DNA of 64,000 nucleotides from contig NZ_BJEQ01000001.1 of assembly GCF_005405585.1 (NCBI RefSeq), positions 558,001 to 622,000 on the forward strand. The letters run 5' to 3'. Shown here in pieces: positions 16,784 to 25,333 of this stretch (the first letter of the stretch is position 1; the number at the start of each line of letters is the position of its first letter). The notes under the pieces were generated by a model that worked only from the letters and a program-made list of their open reading frames with translations, did not search any database and was not told where the DNA came from. Both the position numbers and the translations under genes were made by a program. This DNA comes from Agarivorans sp. Toyoura001 (lineage in GTDB: Bacteria; Pseudomonadota; Gammaproteobacteria; Enterobacterales; Celerinatantimonadaceae).

Positions 16784-18355
16784 ATGATTAAGCCTGCCTC
16801 AATAGCCGGGTACTGCGCCAGCATATTTATAGCGCTAGTGGTAGCGGCAGCATTTTGGGGCTTGGCTGAACAAGCTCAAGTGCTAAGCTGGTCGGCGTTT
16901 AACGACCCTTACCTATGGCGCGTATTGCGCTTTAGTATTTGGCAGGCTTTATTATCGGCAAGCCTTGCTTGTATAGGAGGCGTGGCCATTGCTAGAGCTT
17001 GGTTTTATTTACAGCCTAAATCGATAAATTGGCAGCTGCGTTTGGCCAATTTATGTTTTGTAAGCCCAGTAATCTTGGTGGTGCTAGGCTGCGTAGGTAG
17101 TTTTGGCATTAACGGTTTTTGGCAGCAATTAAGTCCATTTTCGTGGAAGTTATACGGTTTACCCGGGATATTAATTGCCCACTGTTTTTTAAATATGCCA
17201 CTTATTGCTCGATATTGTTACTTGCAATATAACGATATTCCCGCCAGCTACTGGCGCCAAGCCAAGCAACTTGGTTTTAGCCAATCGCGTAGTTGGCAGA
17301 TAATTGAATGGCCCATGTTGCGCTCACGTTTAGCCGGACTTTTTGGCTTAGTATTTTTGCTGTGTTTTGGCAGTTTTACCGTTGTATTAGCGCTGGGTGG
17401 CGGGCCTAAAAGCACCACCCTTGAAGTGGCCATTTACCAAGCTCTACGCTACGACTTCGACCCATTATTTGCAATGCAATGTGCGGTGTTACAACTGCTG
17501 ATTGCAGTTAGCCTTGGTTGGTTGTTACTGGGCCGCGAACAACAAGAAGCAAAGCGCATTCAACAGAACATTCTTGTTCAACATCAACTCAGTAAAACTC
17601 AGCGGCGACTTCATCAAGCGGTGGTACTGGGTTACTACCTGTTTATAGGCTCCATTTTACTTGGCATATTCAGCCCACTTAGCCAACTTAATTGGCAGCA
17701 ACTACCTTGGGATAAATGGCTTAGTGGTATTGGCTGGTCATTGCTCATTGCCTTGCAAAGCACCTTGTGGGTAGTGATATTGGGCGGGGCTATTTTATGG
17801 CAATACAGTAGCAATGTTGTCAAACAACGGCGTATGTTAGCTGGCAGAGGCCAAGAGCTATTGGCCTCTATCATGTTGTTAGCGCCCGCGATGGTCATCA
17901 CCACTGGCTTGTTTTTCTTGCTGATCAGCCGAGCCGACATCAATGCCTACACCGCACCTTTGGTGGCACTAATTAACGCACTAATGAGCCTGCCGTTTTT
18001 TATTCGCAGCTTAAAACCGGCCTTAAGTGATGCCATTAAACAATACGCTAAGCTAAACCAAAGTTTAGATTTACCGGCAATCAGCCAATTGCATTTAATT
18101 TATTGGCCGCTTATCCGTCGGCCATTAGCACTAGCCATAAGTTTATGTATGGTCTTGTCTTTAGGTGACATGGGCGTAATTGCGCTGATTGGCAGTGTAG
18201 ACGTGGTAACCTTGCCGTTGCTGCTTTACCAACAACTAAGCACCTACCAATATGCTTTAGCCAGCGCTACCGGTTTAATTATGCTGCTGCTCTGCACGGT
18301 AATATTTTATTTGCTCGAACTTACCCTAGGACGCCACCATGTTAAGCATCTCTAA
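16784..18355 (+). CDS. thiP: Thiamine ABC transporter, permease
   Basis: A 523-aa inner-membrane permease with about twelve hydrophobic segments in two similar halves. Each half carries the ABC permease coupling loop (SYWRQAKQLGFSQSRSWQIIEWPMLR near residue 160; a second copy near LDLPAISQLHLIYWPLIRRP). The characteristic CFGSFTVVLALGGGPKSTTLEVAIYQ and LSLGDMGVIALIG blocks match ThiP. Length is in line with E. coli ThiP (536). It overlaps thiQ by 17 nt, implying translational coupling. Confidence 0.93.
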   Translation: MIKPASIAGYCASIFIALVVAAAFWGLAEQAQVLSWSAFNDPYLWRVLRFSIWQALLSASLACIGGVAIARAWFYLQPKSINWQLRLANLCFVSPVILVVLGCVGSFGINGFWQQLSPFSWKLYGLPGILIAHCFLNMPLIARYCYLQYNDIPASYWRQAKQLGFSQSRSWQIIEWPMLRSRLAGLFGLVFLLCFGSFTVVLALGGGPKSTTLEVAIYQALRYDFDPLFAMQCAVLQLLIAVSLGWLLLGREQQEAKRIQQNILVQHQLSKTQRRLHQAVVLGYYLFIGSILLGIFSPLSQLNWQQLPWDKWLSGIGWSLLIALQSTLWVVILGGAILWQYSSNVVKQRRMLAGRGQELLASIMLLAPAMVITTGLFFLLISRADINAYTAPLVALINALMSLPFFIRSLKPALSDAIKQYAKLNQSLDLPAISQLHLIYWPLIRRPLALAISLCMVLSLGDMGVIALIGSVDVVTLPLLLYQQLSTYQYALASATGLIMLLLCTVIFYLLELTLGRHHVKHL

Positions 18356-19040
18356 ACTATGCTGTGTTCGCCAGCAACAGCAGTTTCATTACCAACTGGA
18401 GGTGAACCCCGGTGAAGTGGTGGCATTGTTAGGCGCCAGTGGTTGCGGTAAAAGCACCCTGTTAGAGCTTATTGCAGGCTTTGTTCCTGCCAGCAGTGGC
18501 AGCTTGTCGTGGTTAGGTGAAGATTTATTAGACTTACCGATTAAGCAACGCCCCGTTACGAGCTTGTTTCAACAGCACAATTTGTTTCACCACTTAAGCA
18601 TTGAGCAAAACATTGCGCTGGGGCTTTCACCGTCATTGACACTTAATGCGCAACAGCGAGAGCAGCTTAGCCAAATTGCCAACAACTTAGGTATTGCAGG
18701 CTTACTAAATAAACGCCCCGACCAAGTCTCTGGCGGTCAACAGCAGCGTGCTGCGTTGGCCCGTTGTTTGGTCCGTCAGCAGCCTATTTTGTTGCTAGAC
18801 GAACCCTTTAGCGCCTTAGATCCCATGTTACGTTTAGAGTGCTTAGAGCTGGTTAAGCAATTGGCCGAAGAGTGGCAACTAGCGGTAATAATGGTCACTC
18901 ATCAATGGCAAGATGCCCAGCGTGTGGCCGAGCGAGTGGCATTTATTGAAGCCGGAACCACCCGTCAATTTGCTAGCCCAGCAGAGCTATTAGCCTCACC
19001 AAACAATGCCCACATTGCACGATATTTAGCCTGTAGTTAA
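18339..19040 (+). CDS. thiQ: Thiamine ABC transporter, ATP-binding protein
   Basis: A 233-aa ABC ATPase with every motif intact: Walker A GASGCGKSTLLE, Q-loop SLFQQHNLF, signature VSGGQQQRAALARCL, Walker B ILLLDEPFSALD, and H-loop VMVTHQWQDA. It powers ThiBP-mediated thiamine import. It starts inside the end of thiP. Length agrees with E. coli ThiQ (232). Confidence 0.93.
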   Translation: MLSISKLCCVRQQQQFHYQLEVNPGEVVALLGASGCGKSTLLELIAGFVPASSGSLSWLGEDLLDLPIKQRPVTSLFQQHNLFHHLSIEQNIALGLSPSLTLNAQQREQLSQIANNLGIAGLLNKRPDQVSGGQQQRAALARCLVRQQPILLLDEPFSALDPMLRLECLELVKQLAEEWQLAVIMVTHQWQDAQRVAERVAFIEAGTTRQFASPAELLASPNNAHIARYLACS

Positions 19041-19105
19041 AGATTAAATAATGCTGGCCGATAAACACTTAAGGCTGTGTTTTTTAACTTAAGGAGAGAA
19101 GACTT

Positions 19106-19444
19106 ATGCAGGTGAATAATAACCTTCAAGCTGCATCACTCGAATCAACTTATGCCGCTCGCCAACGCATAGAAAACAGCGCACCACGGCAAACCATTAC
19201 TGAATACACCGCGCAACGCCAAATGACCAACCCCGGTACGGCAGTGTTTGGCAATAACGACGTTCAACCAGGTTTAAGCGCCACTCAATTGCGCGATAGT
19301 GATGATGCTAAACAAGCCAATCGCAAAGCTATTCGCGAAGCAATGGGACGCAGCGTAGATCAATCAGCGACCCATATTCGTTTGTATTTTCAGTATATGG
19401 AAGAAAAAGGCACTCGCGGCCCACAGCTATTAGCAAGAGCCTAA
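19106..19444 (+). CDS. Unrecognised 112-aa polar protein
   Basis: Not recognised. It starts with ATG after AAGGAGAG (19091-19098). There is no signal peptide, membrane segment or cysteine. The first ~60 residues are rich in Gln, Asn, Thr and Ala and look disordered (for example RQTITEYTAQRQMTNPGTAV). The last ~45 look helical and charged (AKQANRKAIREAMGRS, IRLYFQYMEEKGTRG). It lies 65 nt behind thiQ and converges on the binding-protein gene with 4 nt between stops. The ribosome site and codon pattern make it a believable gene; the function is unknown. Confidence 0.65.
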   Translation: MQVNNNLQAASLESTYAARQRIENSAPRQTITEYTAQRQMTNPGTAVFGNNDVQPGLSATQLRDSDDAKQANRKAIREAMGRSVDQSATHIRLYFQYMEEKGTRGPQLLARA

Positions 19445-19448
19445 AAGC

Positions 19449-20207
19449 TTATTCTGCAATCGCTAAATCATAGTGACTCAATATGGCTTGCAACTCTCCA
19501 GATAAACTCAACTGCTTAAAGAAGAAATTTAACTGCTCAACACTTAACGAAGAATCAGCCCGTTGTAGAGCATGTAAGCTATGCACCGGACTAAAATGCG
19601 CAATGCTTTTTAGTGATTGAAGTAAACTCGGTTTTTGCCGAGTAAGGGGCAAATAAAAACTCTCGTTTACCATGGTGAAATCAGCCCGCCGCTTTACCAC
19701 TAACTTAATACAGTTCATGACATGGGAGCAGCTTTTTACCGCAAACCCTTCATCGGATAAATGCGGGCTTTGATAGGCAGCGTCAAACAGCACCACAGTA
19801 TAATTGTGTCCTGGTGCAAACAACTGCTCTTGCTCACTAAGGTTTTGCTGATGAGTGAGCAACAAATAATTGTCTAAGACCAATGGAAGGCTTTGCTGAA
19901 CATTGAGACTCTGCCAGCCCCACTCTAGGTTTTCAAACAAAATGAGGTCGAAACGTTTACGGATAAAAGCTGCATGGCGGTTATGCCGAGAAGTCGACAC
20001 AAATCGAAAGGTAAACTTGTCTTGAAGATGATTAAGCGCGCGAAGTATATCTAAACTCACCCCGCTGTAGCGGTTAGTTGAAACGTTGTGACTGACATAG
20101 GGAGGGAAGTCATAACCGCCAACTTTTATTTCAATGGGCGCGGCAAAAAGACCTATTGGCCACAGTAGTAAACACAAACACCATCCTTTTCTAGCCCATC
20201 GCAGCAT
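19449..20207 (-). CDS. Periplasmic substrate-binding protein, family 3-like
   Basis: A 252-aa exported protein (signal LCLLLWPIGLFAAP) of the SBP_bac_3 class: IEIKVGGYDFPPYVS, YSGVSLDILRALN, FDLILFENLEWGW, then lobe-2 blocks YTVVLFDAAYQSPHL and RRADFTMVNESFYL. Stand-alone members often act in sensing or amino-acid binding rather than transport, and no permease or ATPase is adjacent. An upstream in-frame ATG at 20237 was set aside because AAAGGA (on the minus strand, 20215-20220) is well placed for the ATG at 20207, which directly begins the signal peptide. The ligand is unknown. Confidence 0.75.
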   Translation of the reverse strand: MLRWARKGWCLCLLLWPIGLFAAPIEIKVGGYDFPPYVSHNVSTNRYSGVSLDILRALNHLQDKFTFRFVSTSRHNRHAAFIRKRFDLILFENLEWGWQSLNVQQSLPLVLDNYLLLTHQQNLSEQEQLFAPGHNYTVVLFDAAYQSPHLSDEGFAVKSCSHVMNCIKLVVKRRADFTMVNESFYLPLTRQKPSLLQSLKSIAHFSPVHSLHALQRADSSLSVEQLNFFFKQLSLSGELQAILSHYDLAIAE

Positions 20208-20473
20208 TTCAGGTTCCTTTGCTCTACACAGGGGCAATATAAAACAAACATCAAACCCGAAAAACCAATTAACACCACAAATGCTTGCTAAGGCACAGTT
20301 TTAGCTAACAATCTCGTAACAAAGCAAAGCCAAACACTAAATTAACAGCAAACAAAAATATAAAATAAAAGTGAAACCCATATTCAAAGGCAATGAATGG
20401 GCAATAAACGGTGCGAATATTGCTAATAAAGCGACAACAACAATATTTTGACTCGTAGTTTGAGGAAGCAGTA

Positions 20474-21973
20474 GTGAAAAAAGCCATATTACCCAGTTTA
20501 GTCGCCACTTTTTTGTTAAGCGGATGTGGGGGTAGCGATAGCTCATCACCTGGTCCTTCAACTCCACGTTATAACTGGCAGATCATTCAGTTACAAACAC
20601 TAAAAGAAAGCGATGTTAAATCGGGCTGTGTCATCTACGGAACCTCTGAGACCGACAACAGCCGAGTGATTACCGCGTCGATAGCGAATACAGGTTATAA
20701 CGTTTTATTTCACAATGCTGACGGTTCAATTATTGAAGAACACACCATTCAAGCTGCCGATGTACCAAGCAACGGTATCGTGAATTTTGATAGCGGATGG
20801 GTACCCGATGAAGGCTATGTTTCTCTAGAAGAAGTAGACCGTAACTTAAGCGGAGAGCCCGATGTATATATGTATAGCGTGCAGAAACAGTATTTAGGTA
20901 ACAAAGTACTAAATGTTCGCTCATCACAAACCGGTAGCAATTGTTATGCGGGTGAAGACTACCGTTCGGTCACCGATATTAGTGATACCGCAGCATTATC
21001 GGTACTGCAAGAAAGTAGCGTAAGCTACTATCAAACCAGTTACTCCGCTGATTTGGTTAGCGGCCATGATCTATCAGCTCACATCCCTGTACGCTCTCCC
21101 CTACCAGCAGTAAAAGACACACTAGTAACCGCCTTTTATTCCAGCCAAAACGGCCAACATACCGATTTAGCCTACTTCGGTTTTCTAGAACCTAGCTACG
21201 TTTACGATACCGATGAAAGTAACGACATCGTAGCCGCTAGCCTAAGTAACGCTGACCTAGAGCCAATGTATTGGCAAGTGGCTAGCAACTTAGCAGTAGA
21301 CGATGGTAGCTCTGTATTGGCCATTCACAACAACAATAGCTACCAGTGGCAAACCTTATACAAAGATGTAGACCAGTTCACCATTGCCCCTAATTACGAC
21401 CAAGTAAGCCATTGGGTTGGCTTGTTTTCAGGTACCACCAACGACAGTAATTGGCAGTTTAATAGCGTAATGGCCATTAACGCTGATAACGCGGCGTTAG
21501 ACCTAGAACTTGCAGAGTTAAACAGCATTGATAACTTAGATTTGATAGAGAACTGCTCGGTTGAACTTAGCCACGCTAATCATTGTATCGATAATGCTAA
21601 CAGCTTTAACAGCGGCGACTTTGCCTTACAACGCAGCCAAGTAAGATTGCGTTCACACAACAATAGTCGCACCTTTTATCAATCAATTTACGCTGCGCCT
21701 AAAGCTCAACAAGCCTTAATGCAAAGTAGTGCCCTAGAGCTAGCCACTAGCCAAATCGACAGTATTGAAATCGCCTTAATCGACAGCGAGCTTTCTGCAG
21801 ATCAGCAAGATTACTTTATGGCTAACTTCATCGACAGTCGCAGTATTGCTGAAACCGGAACGGTGACTCAGTATAGCGATGCGAATGGTCTCATTTTAAA
21901 CCCTACTGAGTATGAAGACTTATACTTAGAAATGTTGAAAGACAGCGCCACTATTGTTCAGAACGCGAAGTAA
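20474..21973 (+). CDS. Large uncharacterised lipoprotein
   Basis: A 499-aa protein from a GTG start behind GAGGAAG. The N-terminus is a lipoprotein signal (LPSLVATFLLSGCGGSDSSS, lipobox LSGC) followed by a Ser/Gly/Pro spacer. The mature part is acidic, rich in Ser/Asp/Asn/Tyr, and contains few Cys. No domain is recognised. Composition fits an extracytoplasmic, probably outer-membrane lipoprotein of a marine bacterium. It is monocistronic with its own strong terminator. Confidence 0.75.
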   Translation: MKKAILPSLVATFLLSGCGGSDSSSPGPSTPRYNWQIIQLQTLKESDVKSGCVIYGTSETDNSRVITASIANTGYNVLFHNADGSIIEEHTIQAADVPSNGIVNFDSGWVPDEGYVSLEEVDRNLSGEPDVYMYSVQKQYLGNKVLNVRSSQTGSNCYAGEDYRSVTDISDTAALSVLQESSVSYYQTSYSADLVSGHDLSAHIPVRSPLPAVKDTLVTAFYSSQNGQHTDLAYFGFLEPSYVYDTDESNDIVAASLSNADLEPMYWQVASNLAVDDGSSVLAIHNNNSYQWQTLYKDVDQFTIAPNYDQVSHWVGLFSGTTNDSNWQFNSVMAINADNAALDLELAELNSIDNLDLIENCSVELSHANHCIDNANSFNSGDFALQRSQVRLRSHNNSRTFYQSIYAAPKAQQALMQSSALELATSQIDSIEIALIDSELSADQQDYFMANFIDSRSIAETGTVTQYSDANGLILNPTEYEDLYLEMLKDSATIVQNAK

Positions 21974-21995
21974 GCCTTATTAGTTAGGTTTATCA

Positions 21996-22030
21996 CAAAG
22001 AACGCTAAACACTGTTTAGCGTTCTTTGTT
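21996..22030 (+). terminator. Rho-independent terminator after the 499-aa lipoprotein gene
   Basis: A 16-bp perfect inverted repeat (CAAAGAACGCTAAACA at 21996-22011 and its complement at 22013-22028) followed by a TTT-containing tract. Symmetry means it could also stop transcripts from the opposite strand. Confidence 0.85.
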
Positions 22031-22053
22031 TAACAACAGCCAAGCAAATGTGA

Positions 22054-22827
22054 TTAAGGGGATAATTGCTGAACCGCGTCTAAACGGTGCGCTAACAAGG
22101 TATCTGCGTTATCACCGTGCTCTGGGTAATAAGCCCAACCAATTTTAAGGCTATCTAAGGCCACGCCCTCTAACTGTCGTTGTAATTCGCCCGTAAGCTT
22201 TTTAGCAACGTTATCTGCCGCTGTGCGACTCGCTCCGTATAACAAAGCAATTAACTCACCCTCACTAAACTGAGCAATGCTGTCTGAACGGCGTAACTGT
22301 TGCTGAAGCACTTGGGCAACAATTGCGCAGACTAAGGACGAGTCATGGCTGGCGTAATGTAAGGTTAGAATCGCAAAGGGCTCGTGATTTCGCTTACTTA
22401 AGCGCATCGCTTGAATCAACAGCTCTCTAAACAATGGCGCCGACAGCAAACCGCTTTCTGGATCGCGAAGGTTAGTTTCATCGTTAATCACCGGCATGGT
22501 GAGTGGAAGCACACTGGCCAACAAATATTGCTGTTGTTGGATTTCAACCGGCATACCATGGATCCGCAACCATTCATCTTCGCTGTGGCAGTAGTGACAA
22601 AAAAACGCTTGGTTATTAGCTAAACTTGCGTGCATGGCTTGCTGAAAGGCAGCTCGACAGCGGGAATCAATACGCTCCAACCACTGCTCTAAATCAAGGT
22701 GTTCTGACTGTTGGTCTTGCCAAGGGTAACGCACCGAGACTTTGCCATTTTCTGGCTGCAATAACCAATAGCCACTATCGGCCTCAACAATTCCATGGAA
22801 AAAACTGACTAGATCTAGCTCTGCCAC
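22054..22827 (-). CDS. Degenerate GGDEF-domain protein
   Basis: A 257-aa soluble protein. Residues ~1-110 look like a PAS-type sensor half (GYWLLQPENGKVSVRYPW). The C-terminal ~140 residues follow the GGDEF layout (RDPESGLLSAPLFRELL as the D-x-LTGL start; KIGWAYYPEHGDNADTLL as the end), but the catalytic GGDEF loop reads SEGEL, and the usual FDxFKxIND metal-binding strand reads LHYASHDSS. It should therefore lack diguanylate cyclase activity and may bind nucleotide or act by protein contact. It is monocistronic and convergent with the lipoprotein gene. Confidence 0.7.
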   Translation of the reverse strand: MAELDLVSFFHGIVEADSGYWLLQPENGKVSVRYPWQDQQSEHLDLEQWLERIDSRCRAAFQQAMHASLANNQAFFCHYCHSEDEWLRIHGMPVEIQQQQYLLASVLPLTMPVINDETNLRDPESGLLSAPLFRELLIQAMRLSKRNHEPFAILTLHYASHDSSLVCAIVAQVLQQQLRRSDSIAQFSEGELIALLYGASRTAADNVAKKLTGELQRQLEGVALDSLKIGWAYYPEHGDNADTLLAHRLDAVQQLSP

Positions 22828-22925
22828 AACACATCCCTTTAGTTTGCGTAAACTTAACTATAGCAAAGTTAAATCATAGGCTTAGCTTAAGTCAGCCAAG
22901 CAGCATGCGGGAAAAAGCTAAGTTA

Positions 22926-22952
22926 ATAAAAAGGCCGAGCAAGCTCGGCCTT
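22926..22952 (-). terminator. Rho-independent terminator of dapA
   Basis: A 10-bp stem AAGGCCGAGC / GCTCGGCCTT with a 2-nt centre, followed on the minus strand by TTTTTA. It sits 20 nt past the dapA stop codon. Confidence 0.9.
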
Positions 22953-22971
22953 ATAAACAAAAACAATAATA

Positions 22972-23844
22972 TTAGATTAACTCTAAACTCTGCATAACAT
23001 TGCGAATACGCGTTTTGGTAGAGTCCGACAATTCGGTAACTGGCAAGCGACATTCTGCTCGACACTTGTTCAGTAAAGACATCGCATATTTAGCGCCAGC
23101 TGGGCTTGGCTCAGCAAACATTGCTTGGTGCAGAGGAATCAACTTATCTTGAATCTCGCTAGCTTTAGCGTAGTCACCGTCTAAAGTGGCTTGTTGCATT
23201 TGCGCACACAGTTTAGGGGCTACGTTCGCCGTTACAGAGATACAACCTTGGCCGCCGCTAATATTGTAAGAAACCGCAGTGGCGTCTTCCCCACTTAACC
23301 AGCAGAAGTCTTGCTCAATCAATTGGCGTTCAAATAGTGGGCGAGACAAATCGCCGGTAGCGTCCTTCACACCAACAATACGCGGTAACTGCGCCAGTTT
23401 AGCAATGGTTACCGGGCTTAAATCTACCACCGCGCGTGGTGGAATGTTGTAAAGCACAATCGGAATATCGGTGGCGTCGTGCAACATCTTAAAGTGTTGA
23501 AATAAACCATCTTGATTAGGGCGGTTGTAATAACCCGCTACATGCAAAGTTGCATCGGCACCCACTTGTTGGGCAGCCTTGGTGTACTCGATAGCTTCAA
23601 TAGGGTTGTTTGAGCCAGCACCCGCGATAACAGGCACACGCCCTTTAGCTTGCTCTACTACCGTTTTCACTACAGCAATATGCTCATCGTGAGTTAGGGT
23701 TGGGCTTTCGCCAGTAGTTCCCACTGGCACAATGCCATGAGTCCCTTGGCCAATGTGCCATTCAACTAACTCGCGAATCGCCGCATAATCAACCTCACCT
23801 TCAATAAAGGGAGTAACCAACGCTACTATCGATCCTTTAAACAT
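22972..23844 (-). CDS. dapA: 4-hydroxy-tetrahydrodipicolinate synthase
   Basis: 290 aa. It condenses pyruvate with aspartate semialdehyde, the first step dedicated to lysine and diaminopimelate. The Schiff-base lysine is K160 (IVGVKDATG) and the proton-relay tyrosine Y132 (LYNIPPRA). GTTGESPTL binds pyruvate. Residues matching the E. coli lysine-inhibition site (two His in the THDEH segment, Asn in GAGSNN, Glu in IEAIE, Tyr in AGYYN) appear kept, so feedback inhibition is likely. One oddity is VAGYYN where the family usually has VTPYYN. The gene is preceded by a leader with a terminator hairpin and a lysine-rich leader peptide, suggesting attenuation. Confidence 0.95.
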   Translation of the reverse strand: MFKGSIVALVTPFIEGEVDYAAIRELVEWHIGQGTHGIVPVGTTGESPTLTHDEHIAVVKTVVEQAKGRVPVIAGAGSNNPIEAIEYTKAAQQVGADATLHVAGYYNRPNQDGLFQHFKMLHDATDIPIVLYNIPPRAVVDLSPVTIAKLAQLPRIVGVKDATGDLSRPLFERQLIEQDFCWLSGEDATAVSYNISGGQGCISVTANVAPKLCAQMQQATLDGDYAKASEIQDKLIPLHQAMFAEPSPAGAKYAMSLLNKCRAECRLPVTELSDSTKTRIRNVMQSLELI

Positions 23845-23876
23845 GCCCGCTCCATCACTTACTTCTAAAATAAAAA

Positions 23877-23899
23877 AACCCGGTCACAGTGGCCGGGTT
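23877..23899 (-). terminator. Attenuator-type terminator hairpin in the dapA leader
   Basis: On the minus strand a 7-bp stem AACCCGG / CCGGGTT, extended inward by CAC/GTG-type pairs, is followed at once by seven T. It lies 33 nt before the dapA ATG and after the leader peptide gene. No complete gene ends immediately upstream on this strand, so it is best read as a leader attenuator. Its 5' arm can pair instead with 23926-23933 (GGCTGGGT with ACCCGGCC, 8 pairs, one G-U). Confidence 0.7.
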
Positions 23900-23917
23900 C
23901 AAAAATACTATTTCGAT

Positions 23918-23995
23918 TTAGTTGCACCCAGCCGTTAACCACCCGCGTTTTAATTCGGGCCGTTTATATTTCTTTAACTTTAAAGAAATCGACAT
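23918..23995 (-). CDS. Putative dapA leader peptide, 25 aa, five Lys
   Basis: A short frame in the dapA leader: ATG at 23995, TAA at 23918-23920, with AAGGA ten bases upstream of the ATG. It encodes 25 residues, five of them Lys (positions 6, 8, 9, 11, 16), with a dense cluster at 6-11 and two Arg. An AT-only hairpin (ATTTCTTTAA / TTAAAGAAAT, 23968-23989) covers the Lys codons. The 3' end of the frame contains the GGCTGGGT segment that can form an antiterminator. Ribosome stalling at Lys codons would leave that segment free, while a ribosome at the stop codon would cover it. Codon and structure fit attenuation by lysine supply; this is inferred. Confidence 0.55.
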   Translation of the reverse strand: MSISLKLKKYKRPELKRGWLTAGCN

Positions 23996-24161
23996 CACAG
24001 ATGTGTCCTTAACAAACGAAATTCTTGCTAGCTAGTTTCCTTAGCACGCACTAAAAGTCAAGTAACCTTAAAAATAAATACTTAGAAGCGGCGATGAGAT
24101 AGCCTTTTCAACGAAAACTTTCTATTATTGCAGCCAATTATGACCGCGATAAAGCCCTATT

Positions 24162-25193
24162 ATGAACACCTCGCTACACGCTACCAGCCAAGTACTCGCC
24201 CGCCACGACCAACTGTTTGCCGATCGGCATTTAGTGGTAGCTGGCCAACTCGCCGACAACTACCCGCTTAGCCTGCTTGAGCAAGTCGCGTCGTTGCAAA
24301 TTTGCTGTAGTCATTACGGTCACTTTACCCACTTTAAGAAAACGGATGATGACAAACTCTCTTGTCAGTTTTCAGTTGAGCCTCGGTTAGCCAAAAACAG
24401 CAATGCGCTGCTGTTTTTTATGCCTAAAGCAAAGCAAGAAGCCGCCTACTTGTTTGCCAGCATATTGCCGCAACTAAGTGATGATACCGACATATTTGTG
24501 GTGGGAGAAAACCGTGGTGGAGTTAAAAGCTGCGAAAAACTGCTCGCGGAGTTTGGCATTAAAATGAACAAAATCGACAGTGCTCGACGCTGCGGTTTAT
24601 ATTTTGGTTCTCTCACTAAAGCGGCTCCCGCCTTTCAGCCTGAACAGTGGTTAAGCCAATTTGAAGTCGCTCTGCCAAGTACTCGCTTGCAAGTGATGTC
24701 ACTGCCTGGTGTATTTAACCACGGTAAACTAGACGACGGTAGTCAACTGCTATTAGATAATTTGCCTGCCTTGCACGGTAGCGTGCTCGACTTTGGGTGT
24801 GGTGCGGGCATTATTGGTGCAAGCCAAGCCTTGTTACACAAAGTAGACATTACTCTGCTCGATGTAAGTGCATACGCTGTGACTAGCACTAAAGCCACGC
24901 TAAAACAAAACCAGTTGAATGGAACAGTAATTGCTTCTGATGGATTAAGCGAAGTAAACCAACGCTTTGATTTCATCGTGAGTAATCCACCATTTCATGC
25001 TGGAATAGATACTCAGTACGAAACCACTGAAACGTTTCTTGCCCAAGCCAAACAGCACTTAAATGCCCAAGGCGAATTATGGTTGGTTGCCAATAGCTTC
25101 CTGCAGTACGAAGCATTAATAAAGCAACACTTCGCGCGCTACGAAAGCATACTCGACAACAAAAAATTTAAGATTTTGCGTTGTTGTGTTTAG
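24162..25193 (+). CDS. rsmC: 16S rRNA (guanine-1207-N2)-methyltransferase RsmC
   Basis: 343 aa, the expected length for RsmC, which has two tandem methyltransferase-like halves: a degenerate N-terminal one for substrate handling and an active C-terminal one. The active half shows VLDFGCGAGIIGA (SAM-binding), LLDVSAYAV, and the NPPF motif in FIVSNPPFHAGIDTQYETT. It modifies G1207 of 16S rRNA in the 30S subunit. It is divergent from the dapA leader, so promoters for both lie around 24000-24160. Confidence 0.94.
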   Translation: MNTSLHATSQVLARHDQLFADRHLVVAGQLADNYPLSLLEQVASLQICCSHYGHFTHFKKTDDDKLSCQFSVEPRLAKNSNALLFFMPKAKQEAAYLFASILPQLSDDTDIFVVGENRGGVKSCEKLLAEFGIKMNKIDSARRCGLYFGSLTKAAPAFQPEQWLSQFEVALPSTRLQVMSLPGVFNHGKLDDGSQLLLDNLPALHGSVLDFGCGAGIIGASQALLHKVDITLLDVSAYAVTSTKATLKQNQLNGTVIASDGLSEVNQRFDFIVSNPPFHAGIDTQYETTETFLAQAKQHLNAQGELWLVANSFLQYEALIKQHFARYESILDNKKFKILRCCV

Positions 25194-25230
25194 CAAGAAC
25201 ATTATTTTTATTGTGGATTTAATAAAACCC

Positions 25231-25271
25231 TAGTTTCTGCTATTTACATTAAGGTAAATATCTGGAAACTA
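25231..25271. repeat. Interrupted 14-bp inverted repeat in the glgC leader
   Basis: TAGTTTC-tgc-TATTTAC, a 6-nt centre, then GTAAATA-tctg-GAAACTA: two stacked 7-bp arms separated by small internal loops. It lies 62 nt before the glgC ATG and 37 nt after the rsmC stop. There is no T tract, so it is not a typical terminator; it could be an RNA stem or a protein-binding site. Confidence 0.45.
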
Positions 25272-25333
25272 AGCCAAGCCACTTTGAAAACGATTTCACG
25301 AAACTGACATAATTATTAGAGGTACAAAGTCCC

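Noticed and set aside
23845-24161. Classical lysine riboswitch upstream of dapA
   Set aside because: The leader before the terminator is mostly occupied by the small frame, and the multi-helix LYS-element core is not recognisable; leader-peptide attenuation fits better.
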